From Acanthochromis polyacanthus (lineage: Eukaryota; Chordata; Actinopteri; Pomacentridae), in NCBI RefSeq assembly GCF_021347895.1, contig NC_067130.1, forward strand, positions 27,549,817 through 27,613,816: a stretch of 64,000 bases of DNA, given 5' to 3'. The notes beneath the pieces are model-generated. The model worked only from the letters and a program-made list of their open reading frames with translations. It searched no databases and was not told the DNA's origin. Both the position numbers and the translations under genes were made by a program. Positions 33,026 through 44,716 of this stretch are shown here, piece by piece; within the stretch, counting starts at the first letter, position 1, and every line of letters starts with the position of its first letter.

Positions 33026-33660
33026 TATGTTTCATAAATTATATGAAAGAACTTTTGCTTTTGACCTGAACGTCATCATTGTTTATCTGAAATTGCGTTT
33101 GTTTCTATAGAAGAGTTTGCATGTTGTGTTAACAGTCCTCCTTTGACTGAAACATTCACTTTCCATCACAGTTTTTCACATGCTGCTAATGAATGAGCTG
33201 ATTATTTTTGCTTCTACTATTTTTTCCTTATTCACATATATATTTACATGTGACATCTGAACGTTTCCATCGAAACTTGTGTTATGGAAGTCTCAATGGA
33301 AACGTTCAGATGTCACATGTAAATATATATGTAAATAAGGAAAAAAATAGTAGAAGCAAAAATAATCAGCTCGTTCATTAGCAGCATATGAAAGAACTTC
33401 TGCTTTTGACCTGAACGTCATCATTGTTTACCTGAAATTGTGTTCGTTTCTATAGAAGAGTTTGCATGTTGTGTTGACAGTCCTCCTTTGACTGAAGCAT
33501 TCACTTTCCATTACAGTTTTTCACATGCTGCTAATGAATGAGCTGATTCTCTTTGCTTCTACTATTTTTTTCCTTATTTACATATATATTTACATGTGAC
33601 ATCTGAACGTTTCCATCGAAACTTGTGCTATGGAAGTCTCAAATCAATTGTCGTTTTATC
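33026..33660. repeat. duplication with inverted spacer (A-B, inverted B, A-B)
   Basis: A 250-bp segment at 33041-33295 (starting ATATGAAAGAACTTTTGCTT) is repeated directly at 33386-33641. Between them lies 33296-33385, the near-perfect reverse complement of 33181-33270. The first half therefore forms a hairpin of two 90-bp arms with a 25-bp loop. Partial further copies are at 34180-34290 and 35676-35850. Confidence 0.9.
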
Positions 33661-33844
33661 TTTATCTTTTTGCAATGTGTATAACCTGTGCAGAGCCCTA
33701 TTTAAGAGAGAAAAAACGATGTATTTGCACAAGAACTGAAAGTGAATCAACAAAGCAGGTGTAAATATTCATCAACTGGGTTAGGAATACATGTAGTGAA
33801 TCTAAATATGTGTCAGTATAATTTTATTCACTTGCTGAGTAAGA

Positions 33845-34290
33845 AATTGGATAATTTTCTAGCAATTTAGTACAATTTTCATTTCATTTTCAACAAATTT
33901 GCTGTAATTTGGATAATTTTCAAGTCATTCTGCACAAATTTGGAGTCATTTCATACAATTTTTGAAGCATCACAAGCTAGCCCTGTGTCATTCTGCAAAT
34001 TTTAAGTCAATTTGGATCATCTTTGGGTAATTTCAGGTGAATTTTGACTCATTTTGGACAATTTTCTTGTCATTTTCATTTTCAAGTTTTGGAAACCTGC
34101 ATCTTGTCTAGTCAATACATGATGTAAGTTCTTAGATGATCTTGTCATTTTCAGTACATGGGTTGCTATGTCTGAGTTTGTTGTGTGCATGTTGCATTGA
34201 CAACCCTCCTTTGACTGAAACATTCACTTTCCATCATTTTGGCAATGTGTATAACCTGTGCAGAGCTCCATTTGAGGGAAAAAGGAAGTA
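33845..34290. repeat. second copy of local repeats
   Basis: 33845-34190 pairs with 31480-31790. 34185-34290 resembles parts of the 33 kb repeat (CCTCCTTTGACTGAAACATT, then GGCAATGTGTATAACCTGTG), showing the two repeat types are interleaved. Confidence 0.65.
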
Positions 34291-35675
34291 TTTGCCCAAG
34301 AAATCAAAGTAAATCAACATAGCAGATGTAAATATTCATCAACTGAATGAGGTATCCATGTGGTGAATCTAACTCAGTGTCTGTTCACTAAACATTAGTT
34401 TACTGAATGAAGCACATCGACTGCCATGTTGATGAAACGCTTTGTGCTGCATCGACCAAAACCTGTTATTTGAATAGAAAAGTGAAAGAAGATCACTTTA
34501 AGTCGCAGAACCACTTCTTGTCGCACAGATGGGGACAAGAATTCAAGGTGGACAGTCTCAGGACAATGTGAAAAAACATCCTCAAAAAAGCAGTGAAAGT
34601 TGCATTATAAACCTGTAGACCACAGAGATCCATGAGTCGGATCGATGCACCCAGCGGCAGAGGACTTATGAGACAACTCTGGCATTTGAAGATAAATGCA
34701 TCATCCTAGCTCTCAAGACAGAGGTGGGGGTGAAAATCTGAAAGTGAACACAGCTGCCAGAGCCTTCGGCGGCGTAAGAGACACCTGTGGTCAGGTCACT
34801 GAATAGCCTGAGGAGCCATAAATAACTCAACGTGAAACAATAACCCCAGAGAAAAAAATAGCCTATTTGTCATCTTTGAGGTATTATTGATGCACCGGAC
34901 CTCGCCCGCCTCCATTTAGGGCCTCCTTCACTACATCTGGCATTCCTCTGCAAAGCTAAAGACAAGCACCACCAGGATAGAGGCAGTCTCTGCAGCCCCC
35001 GGAGCACCACATATCCTTCATCTTCACATTGACTAAAAGTCCTCCAAAACAAGCCTTAAAGGAGTCCGTTTCAGGCGGCTATATACTACCAAAGCACCTC
35101 TGTAATGTTTTTGTTTGTTTTTTATCTGGAGGTGATTTTAAGTGGTGTGGGCCCCTTGAGTTCCAGTGAAAGGAAATCATAACTCTATAGCATGTGATAG
35201 CATGTAGATGTTTGTAGGGAGACGTCTTTTTATTACATTAGAATACAACCAAGCAGCCATAAATAAGCATATTCTTATTACTTTAAGTTAAAGTTAAAAA
35301 TGTATGTTGATGATATGTTGTCATATCTGCACAAGAAGCATGAGCTTATTAACATCAAAAAACTGCTTATTTCATTGCAATCAGCCTATTAAAATCTGAA
35401 ATATCTGCATGTATAGATTGTAATCCTGGAGAAACCCTCATAGAGAGTGGGAAAGGGTTCATCCAGTTGGGAGCATGAGTGGATCAGTAAGTTGCAATGG
35501 AAAAAAAAAATGTCATCATGGGTGGCCAAAATTAGGATTATTCTTTCGTTATGTAGGAATCCATGTGTCAGTGAATTTATATATAAATTTGCCAATGGAC
35601 TGATAATTCCCTGGTGGATTATTAAACATCTGGGTCGGTTGCCATGCTAGAAATGTGCAGTTATTGGAGGTCAAC
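34291..35675. other. intergenic, nothing recognised
   Basis: No supported gene. Open frames near 34870-35052 and 35389-35650 lack recognisable features. Confidence 0.3.
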
Positions 35676-35850
35676 TATATTTCATAAATTATATGAAAGA
35701 ACTTTTGCTTTTGACCTGAACACTATCAATGCTTATCTGAAAGTGTGTTCATTTCTATAGAAGAGTTTGCATGTTGTGCTGACAGTCCTCCTTTGACTGA
35801 AGCATTCACTTTCCATTACAGCTTTTCACATGTTGCAAATGAGTGAGCTT
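35676..35850. repeat. third copy of the 33 kb repeat unit
   Basis: Begins ATTTCATAAATTATATGAAA like 33029-33048 and stays alignable through CTTTTCACATGTTGCAAATG. It lacks the palindromic half. Immediately followed by the element at 35879. Confidence 0.75.
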
Positions 35851-35878
35851 TGTATTTGCTTTTGAAAACAGCCTTCCC

Positions 35879-36426
35879 CTAGCCTAGCCGTGCTAGACCC
35901 AGGTTTGAAGACACAACGGTCTAGGAACTCTCGACAGGGAGGGAGGCGGGCTAAAAGGTTGTTTTTCAAATTGGGTAGGTATACAACCAATCAGCGCAAC
36001 GAATAGGCTGACGTAGTTCCTAGAGCGCCGGAAATCAGAGGATGCGGTAGTTCGGTGAAGCCTTATTTATACAGTCAATGGGTGAAGTTCAAGTATATTA
36101 CAGACATGTTAACAGAAAGATTATTCAGAGTCGGTGCTAATGGAGCTCAACGACTGTTGTCGTTTTTGTTGTCGACCCTGGCAGAGAATTAAATTCGTTG
36201 CCGTGGGTTGTCTAGCGCGGCTAGGCTAGTTGCTTCCGGTTGTTTCTGTCAGAATCGTCGCGCCTCTGTTGTCACTTAGTTACACTCGCCTTCTGACTCT
36301 ACACTTCATGGTGATTCGTCGGCCAGTTTTAGGAGCATCCAACCTCGAGGCTTACCGAGGGTAACTAGACCCACCCTGGCAGAGAATTAAATTCGTTGAC
36401 ATGGGTTGTCTAGCGCGGCTAGGCTA
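35879..36426. mobile_element. CTAGCCTAGCC-type element with duplicated right end
   Basis: Left end CTAGCCTAGCCGTGCTAGAC; right end GTCTAGCGCGGCTAGGCTA. The right-terminal segment (CCCTGGCAGAGAATTAAATT ... GGCTAGGCTA) occurs twice, ending at 36229 and at 36426, so this copy looks like a deletion followed by partial duplication or a composite of two copies. It is related over most of its length to 56746-57329 but lacks the helicase-like interior. No clear flanking duplication. Confidence 0.7.
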
Positions 36427-37129
36427 CCATTTGGCAGCCATCCAGGTAATATTTCCAAGCACCTATTTCAGACTCACAGAGTGCAAGTTTAAATAAATGG
36501 AAAAAGATGCATAACTGCATTTTCAAAGGTCATTATGACATAAAAAATTGTCTTGAATCATCAGTCAAATCTGAAAAAAATATGTTTTTCCCAACAGGTT
36601 GGACATTTTTTAAGCATTCTCACTCTTACATAACACTGAACTTGTGTCAGCGCAACAGCATGACTGGCTGGATGTTTTAGAAAGCACTTTAAAATACAAA
36701 AATACCATCTGTTTCAAAATTGTCACATAGATTTCTATTCAGGATTCTTTAAATAATGAATCTCCTCCTTATAATGTCTCCGAGGACAGATAAGCAAACT
36801 GTCAATGGGTCTCCCAAATCAAATCACAGTAATTTAATAATAATCGGGATTGTTGTGTTCTCACAGTAGCTCACTTCTCATTATTCCCTGACTTCTGAGT
36901 CCTTTTTGTGTGTCAGCTCTAATTAGCTCCCACTGTTTAAAAAGAGTCACAATTCTATGGTGCGATTTTTTTTTTTTTAAAGAAAAGACTGGCTACTGTA
37001 CTTTTGAGCAGGAGAAAATAGTCTTCCTGCTGGAAAGTATTTTCAGCTGCAGAACAATACATATTTACAGTGAGGTCAACCAACCAGATGCTCTCGGAAG
37101 TTCCAAAATCCAGGCACAAAAATAGAGGC
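36427..37129. other. intergenic, nothing recognised
   Basis: No supported gene or repeat. Confidence 0.3.
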
Positions 37130-37460
37130 GATTGAGCGCAATGCAGAAGCTGCTCTTAATCTCTGGAACAGTTTATCTTTTCATGTAGCTCACACTTTGG
37201 AAACTTCGAGTTGCTGCTGAAGAACTATGTGCTCTTGAGTTTGACTTTTACTCCAGTTTACTGCCTTTTTATTCTCATTTGTGCCTTGTTATGGTGTTTT
37301 TAGTGTGTCTGGCCTCCTGTTCCAAATGTACATCACTTTGGTTCGACTTTTGATGCATCCAAACATGCTTTTTAATTAAATTGGACTTTGATTTGGTGCT
37401 GCAGTGAGGATTTACAGCAGCGTGACAGTGCAGAGATTGGCTCAAAAGAACAAAAGTACA
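37130..37460. repeat. outlying copy of the 40-43 kb repeat module
   Basis: Shares GAAGCTGCTCTTAATCTCTG, TTTATCTTTTCATG, TTTTGATGCATC, AATTAAATTGGACTTTGATT and GACAGTGCAGAGA with units inside adra1a intron 1, in the same orientation. It lies 1.6-1.9 kb upstream of the presumed adra1a promoter, so the repeat family flanks that promoter. Confidence 0.75.
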
Positions 37461-39059
37461 GTGTGTGTGTGTGTGTTTTTAGTAATTAAGGAATGCATCA
37501 AACAGCTCATTAATGAGGTTGTAACAGTATTTGGACAACAATTCAGCTGAATGGCAGAGAGAAATAAGCATGGATAAACACACACAGTCAGGAAAAAGGT
37601 CCATTTTGTCTGGAAATTGATGTACTATGACTATTAATATAACATGTATATAACAGATTGCAACTTTGTAATTGTAACAATAAATGGTAAATCTTGAAAA
37701 GGGTCATCTTTCCTGCCATTTTGAGCCATTTTTTCAAAGCAAATTTGTTCTTTATGCAGAAAATTAACTTGATTTTCACATTTTCGAAAAATGTTGCTCT
37801 GATTTCAACTGCAAAATAAATGTTAAATAACACATCAGAAATCATTTTTTCACTCGGTTATTCGATCAAATTTGTGTGCACTTTATTTAACTAGTATGCT
37901 TTTTATTTATTTAATTAATTACCTTTTATTATATCTGTCTTTATTTATAGGAAGTGAAAAATTTGAATTTAAGTAAAGGGGACGGGGGTGGGATTAAATA
38001 AGTTTTCTTCCTCCCACTCCCTTTCAGGCATCAGATCCTACTGTATGTAACACCTACTGTAGCTTTGTAGCTGCTGTATGGAAATAATTATATCTGTATG
38101 CATAAAATGCGATTCTACTGTATATACTTGCCTGAAATGAAATAATAAATACAATACAATACAATACAATACAATGCTGTAGCCTTTTTTTGTTAGTTAG
38201 GTACTATATATATTTAAATCATAAATATATATACACATATAGTCACACTTATGTATTATATCCTATAAAGTGTATCTGTTTATTTTTTATGTTCTGTCTT
38301 TTCCTACTGCTTTAGTCAGTTTGTTTCAATTATTCCATTATAATTTGTGTGCACTTTAACTTTTGTGTGCTTTATTTATTTATTTATTCATTTATTTTAA
38401 TTAATTATTCTGCTGTAGTTTGTATTCATTCTTTTGTATGTCTTAAACTTTGGACTCTTAAACACTTGAATAACCTCTGCGTGCTTTAAGGCATGCATAC
38501 ATGCTGCTTTTATAAATATCTATAATTGTTCGTCCATTGTTAAAAAAAATAAATAAAATTTAAAATAAAAAAAATACAGAACATCGTGAGACCAAATAAA
38601 TAAAAAAAGCTATTACAGTTATTTCCCACTGCTTTTAGAAATATGTATATATTTAATTATGTAGCTACATATTTTTAAAACTACAAATTTGAATTATTCT
38701 TATTTTATAACTTTTCCTGTTCTGTCTTTTAAGCCATTTTAATCACATCAGTTTCACAAAACAACCACAATAAATTTGTAATTCAGTCATTTTAAAAAAA
38801 CAAAAAAAACAAAAAAAAACTTTGGCCTGTTAAACAATTTGAAAAACCTGTGTGTGACAAAGTATGTATATTTTCTTTGTTGTTTTTATATCTGTAGAAT
38901 CTTTACAAACGTTACCCCCATTTTACGCTACTGATTGGATCAGTCCACGTTGGACATCAGGAAACCAATAAGAAATCAATTCTAAAACTTTCCTTTTGTC
39001 TCTCTATCTTTTAATCATCTAATTAGTAGATGTAGTTAATTTTGACCCCCACGATGCAC
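37461..39059. other. AT-rich region upstream of the adra1a promoter
   Basis: No gene. Contains an (ATACA)n tract at about 38146-38174, several A-runs and TTTATTTA-rich segments around 38360-38400. Nothing else recognised. Confidence 0.35.
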
Positions 39060-39410
39060 TAAGAGCCTGGTTCCACCTCCGTCAGTTGTGTGTTTTACCG
39101 GATCAGACTCCCGGTAGCTCCGCGGTGATGATCAGGTGTGATCGTCCGGTCAGGGGGCGTGGCCCGCCGGGATCAGGCGGGGGTGGGGGTGGGGGTCCAC
39201 GGTGACTTTATTCTCTCCAGAGAAGGCAGCAGGACAGAGGGAAGATCTGGAATGTGTCTGAGAGCTGCTCTGTGACGGACACCAGGAGGAGGAGGAGGAG
39301 GAGTGGCTGCTGTCAAGGAAAATTACCTGGAAAATTCCTCCCATTTTTCTCCTACAACAAAAAGAAAGAAAGAAAAGCTGCTGCAGAGAGATTTCAGCGC
39401 TAAGAGGAAG
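39060..39410 (+). promoter_or_regulatory. adra1a: probable adra1a promoter and untranslated first exon
   Basis: This is the only GC-rich, CG-containing island between the two genes. It includes GGGGGCGTGGCCC (39154-39166, a Sp1/KLF-type GC box), GGCGGGGGTGGGGGTGGGGG and a GAG-rich run. It ends in a strong donor, AAGAGGAAG|GTAAGACG, at 39410/39411. A matching acceptor (TTTTCTTCTTTTAACAG) precedes 47664, so exon 1 would be wholly non-coding and intron 1 about 8.25 kb. The transcription start within 39.1-39.25 kb is not determinable from sequence alone; no TATA box is evident. Confidence 0.55.
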
Positions 39411-40119
39411 GTAAGACGCTTTTCCTTCTCCCTCCCTCCTCCAGCTTTACTCTCTGGCTGAATGGATTCCAGTTCTGCTAATGGATCATGATGCTTATTT
39501 CTGACTGTGTTTTATCAGCTGGAGGAGGTGGAGATTGTGTGTGTGTGTGTGTTTAATTAGGAGGCCAAAAAAATGCTTTATTTGCACCATTTTAAAGCTA
39601 ATCCAAGCCTCTGTGTATTTCTTGCATACAGGATAAAAGTAAAAATGTTTAATATTAATTTAAAAAAAAAAAACAACCTTAATTCAGATTCCCTTCTCCT
39701 CAACAGGTAGGCCTCATTAATACACAGATGGGGAATTTAATATTAATTTTTAATTAATTTAAGAAAAATAATCACTGATTTTAGCTGTAGAAGGCTCAGA
39801 AATTAAACCTCATGATCCTCTGAGGTGCTTTTAAGTGCTCCTCAGTGGGATAAAGGCAGATCAACCCAGCATCCTCAGGGTGATGGAACGTAATGATTAA
39901 GAGGTGTTGGATTATGAACTTCAAGGAAGGACTTTTATTTTGCCCTCAAGAGACTGTGCAACATTTTAGAAATGGACTTAAACTGTGCAGTAATTCATCA
40001 TGCCAGTGTTCCTCCTCCAGAGACCCGACACAAGGTGTTACGGTACAGTGTTTGTAGAAACAAATGATGTATGAACTCTGCAGTGGCCTACGCTGGCAGC
40101 AGGAGAGCATGCTGGGCTT

Positions 40120-42073
40120 CACTAGATGGATGTGGTGTCACAACCCGAGGGAGAATCCAGGATTTTTATTGTTTCAGAAGAGAAATACTGCAGATTTTTA
40201 ATTAAAGCAGCCATTTTTGACAAGACGTTTGTGCAGAATTGTACTTTTTGTGCTTGTTAATTAGCCAAAAATAGCCTTATTCGGATATCCTCATGGGCCC
40301 TGATGTGCAGGTAGATGCACTGACTCAAAAAAGCCCAAAAAATAGGAGTTCAGTTCATGGATATGGTGTTGCAACCTAAGGGAGCATCCTGGATTTCAGC
40401 TTTAAGATGAAAAATAGGAGAAATCATTAATGAAAATGGTGATTTTAGCCATTTTTGTCAAGGTGTTTGTGTAGAATTTCATTTTTTTGTGGCTGTTAAT
40501 TAGCCAAAATTAGCCTTTTTGAATATCCTCCATCCATGGATCCTTATGGGAACTTGTGATGGACATTTTGTCATTAATCTAACGATAAATTTCACATAAA
40601 ATAGAAGTAGTAGCAGTAGCTGCTCTTCATCTCTGGAACATTTCATCTTTTCATGCAGTTCACAATTTAAAAACTTTAAAATTGCTGGTGAAGAACTGCA
40701 TGTTCTTGAGCTTTTTATTCCAATTTATAGTTTTTTATGCTCATTTGTGCCTTAGTGTTGGTATTTCAGTGTATCTGTTGGACTGCTATTGCTTTGGTTT
40801 AACTTTTGATGCATTTACATTCGCTCTGTAATTACATTAGACTGTGATTTATTGCTGTAGTGAGGAGTTTCAGCAGCATGACAGTGCAGATAGACGCACT
40901 GACTGAAAAAGACAGAAAATACAAGTTCGCTTGATGGATGTGGTGATGCAACCTGAGGGAGCAGCCAGGAGTTTTATCATCTGAGAAGAGAAATACTTTG
41001 AATTTTAATAAAAATGGTGATTTTTAGCCATTTTTGAACAGGATTTTCTGCAGAATTACACTTTCTGTGACTGTTAATTAGCCAAAATTAGCCTCAATAT
41101 GATGTGTTCTATCCATGGATCCTTATGGGAACTTGTGATGGACATTATGTCATTGATCTAATGATAAATTTCACATAAAAATAGAGGTAACAGCAGTAGC
41201 TGCTCTTCATCTCCGGAACGTTTCCACCTTTTCATGAAGTTCACACTTTAGAAACTTTAAAATTGCTGGTGAAGAACTGCATGTTCTTGTGCTTTTTATT
41301 CCAATTAATTGTTTTTTATGCTCATTTCTGCTTAAGTTGTGATATTTTAATGTATTTTTTTGGCCTGCGACTACTTTGGTTTCCATTTTGATGCATTTAA
41401 ACGTGCTCTGTAATTAAATTAGACTTTGATTTAGTGCTGTAGTGTGGATTTACAGCAGCATGACAGTGCAGAGAGACGCACTGACTGAAAAGAACAAAAA
41501 AAAAAATACAAGCAAGCAAGACCATACAGCTGAAAACAATACCTTCCGTAAAACGATGTTTTGTCGGGCGGTAACAAGTTAACTTGATGAATGTGGTGTC
41601 ACAAACCAAGGGAGGATCCAGGATTTCAGCTTTAGAATGAAAAATATCCGAAATTTTTAATTGAAATGGTGATTTGAGCCATTTTTGACACAGATTTTGT
41701 GCAGAATGACACTTTTCATGGCTGTTAATTAGCCAAAATTCATCATCTTATAGGACATACTCATTGGCTCTGATGTGCAGATCTATGCATTGACTCAAAA
41801 GAACAAAAAAAAAAATCTAATTCAGTTGATTGATGTGGTGTCACAAACCAAGGGAGCATCCAGGATTTTTATTGTTTGAGAAGAGAAATGCTTCAAATTT
41901 TTTAATAAAAATGGTAATTTTAGCAATGTTTGAAGGGGATTTTCTGCAAAATGACACTTTTCATGGCTGTTTATTAGCCTATTACGCTTTAATCATGGTA
42001 TTTTTACCTCCGCCAGGAGGTTATGTGATCACCGGAGTTTGTTTGTCTGTCCGTCTGTCTGTCCGTCTGTCCA

Positions 42074-42143
<70 letters not shown>

Positions 42144-43400
42144 TGTTTGTCTGTTAACAGCATAACTCAAAAAGTCATGGACGGATTGTCACCAAATTTT
42201 TACAGGATGTCCGGAAGAGCAAGAGTAAGAATCGATTAGATTTTGGAGGATTTTTTTGAAGGTCGAAGGACAATTGAGAGATGGCGGCCATCTCTCAATT
42301 GTCCTTCGACCTTCAAAAAATTCCTGGATCCAGATGGTGATCCGGATCACCTCCAAAATCTAATCGATTCTTACTCTTGCTCTTCCGGACATCCTGTAAA
42401 AATTTGGTGAAAATCCGTCCATGACTTTTTGAGTTATGCTGTTAACAGACAAACAGACACACACACACACGGACACACACACAGACGGACAGACAAATGG
42501 CATGGCGGAGGTATGCGCTCTCAGAGTGCTTTTCTAGTCTCGTCTTTATGTTCTGTCCCGTCCTTAGCGTTCTGCATTCTCCTGAGCATTAACGTGGCTG
42601 ATTGAGTTGTGGATTTGGAGAGTGGCAAAGGTGAGCACACCTTCATCCAAGCCCCCGGCTACTCCATGGATGATTTTAATTCACTGGTTCAACAAAGACT
42701 GGATGAGCTGCTCTCTCAGCGCACCTATGAGAGATGGCCGAAATGTACAGAGTCCTTCAAAAAAATCCTGGATCCAGACGGTGATCCGGATCACCTCCAA
42801 AATCTAATCAATTGTTACTCTTGCTCTTCCGGACATCCTGTAAAAAGTTGGTGACAATCCGTCCATGACTTTTTGAGTTATGCTGTTAACAGACAAACAG
42901 ACACACACACACACAGACGGACAGACAAACAAACAGACAAACGGCATGGCGGAGGTATGCGCTCTCCGAGTGCTTTTCTAGTTATGTACTGTTTTACCTG
43001 CTATTACTTTGGTTTAACTTTTGATGCATCTAAACTCTCTGCTCTGTAATTAAATTAGACTTTGATTTGGTGCTGTAGTGAGGACTTACAGCATGATGAC
43101 AGTGCAGAGAGATGCACTCAAATGAAAAGTTCAGTTGATGGATGTGGTGTGGCAACCTGAGAGAGAATCCAGGAGTTTTATTATTTGTCATGGGAAATGC
43201 TTCAGATTTTATATGAAAATGGTGATTTTAGCCATTTTTGACAAGGACTTTATGCATAATTGCATTTTTGTGGCTGTTAATTAGCCAAAGCTAGCCATGT
43301 GAGGATACCGTCCACCCATGGGCCCTCATGAGAACCTGTGATGGACATTTTGTTATTGATCTAATGCTAAATCAGCTCATTAAATATGCATTCATTACGT
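40120..43400. repeat. degenerate tandem module array in adra1a intron 1
   Basis: Recurring block 1 (GATGGATGTGGTGTCACAAC ... CCATTTTTGACAAG ... CTGTTAATTAGCCAAAATTAG) occurs near 40125, 40360, 40935, 41590, 41835 and 43140. Recurring block 2 (AGTAGCTGCTCTTCATCTCT ... TTTTGATGCATTTA ... GACAGTGCAGA) occurs near 40610, 41190 and partly at 42990. Spacing of about 575-655 bp indicates duplication of a composite unit. The array is interrupted at about 42.0-42.98 kb by a foldback repeat. Confidence 0.8.
42005..42985. mobile_element. foldback repeat with (GT)n, plus truncated second copy
   Basis: A left arm with CCGCCAGGAGGTTATGTGAT, a GTCTGTCC-rich run and (GT)n (42077-42142) leads into about 143 bp that is inverted after a GATGGCGGCCATC centre at 42281-42290. 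The right arm carries an extra CCTGGATCCAGATGGTGATC segment and ends at GCGCTCTCAGAGTGCTTTTC near 42532. A second right arm (42750-42978) repeats the same end. Between the two copies lies a short coding-like frame (see findings). This is a non-autonomous element family common in fish, class not assigned. Confidence 0.7.
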
Positions 43401-44716
43401 GAGCAAGAATAAAAGCAGCATAAAACATGAAAGAGACTCATAAATTAGTTTCTTTGCAGCAGAGCAGGTTAGAGAACCTTCATTTCTTCATGATTAGTGC
43501 CTTACAGATCATAATAAATGCACATGGATGCGTCTAAATCAAAGTAAACATGTTTCCATGTGTTTTAAAGTGACAGCAAACACAAACACACATGCTGCAT
43601 GGACAAAACAGCACCAGGAAGTCTGGTTAACATTGTCCTTGTGATGATAATGCCGTCCATCGCTATGAGCTGACACTCTGATTGAACATGCCCACGGTCA
43701 GACTGAATTAAGCCGGCTAATATATTCGTTCTCGCTCCAAAACAAAACCCTAATTATGATTCCAATCCCAGATTTAATTGGCCTGACTATTTTTTTTTTT
43801 TTTTGCTTTTATAATGGCCACTCGGCTCGTGAAAGGAAAGTTTCTTCAAGGGCAAAAGCTTTCCATGAGATCCCACTAATGCAATAATAACCTGAGCGGG
43901 GCCACCCTTGGATTTTGGATGTAAATTAGAGCATAATGACGTTCCATGATAGCTTTTAATCGAATCTTATCTGCAGAAGCTTGAGGTTTTGGACTGGCGG
44001 CTGGTCAACTGGTGAGAAAACACCCTCAGGTTTGCAACTCCTAATCTCTACACTGTTTATTTGATGTCAGAAAACCAAACATAAAGCAGAAAAGTAGTAA
44101 ATTCTAACATTTGAGGAGCTTGAATGAGGAAATACTTTGGATTTTGCTTAATAATTGACTGAAATCAGCTGATAAAGTCTCTTTCTTCAAGCATATGGAT
44201 GATACATACTTTCATTTTTTAAGTCCATGGATTAAAAAGTGCAGTAGTCATATTATCTCTCTTCAGTTTTTGCAGCTGGGGAACATTTGCATTTCGTCTG
44301 ATAATTTCCTGGAGATAGAAGGAGGGGGGAAAACATGAATAAAAAACGTGGGAAAAAACCTCCCAGGACGGGGTTTTGATGGGGCGGGAAAGCAGTCAAT
44401 AATGGAGCCGACTGAAAAGGTCATTTCACGCATCCTACGCCACTTCATCATTTTGTCACCTTGCCTGCTTCCCGTCCCTGTTAATGCTCGAATGAATGAA
44501 ACATGAAGTGCAAATAAGCGCTGAAGTGTTTTGACTTTGGAGATTAAGCCACAACACATGCAAATAAAAATCCAATGCGTGTCAGCCAGGAAGCTTCAGG
44601 ACATGAATGTGTCACCGGTCCCCAGACCCGCTGCTCTGGTTTGTGACTCTGGGAAATTTGCCTTTAAATCCAGATTGCACAGTCTGCAGACATGCAACAC
44701 AGGGCTGCTGAACAGG
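43401..44716. other. adra1a intron 1, nothing recognised
   Basis: No exon or repeat boundary is supported. A T-run at 43792-43804 is the only low-complexity feature. Confidence 0.3.
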
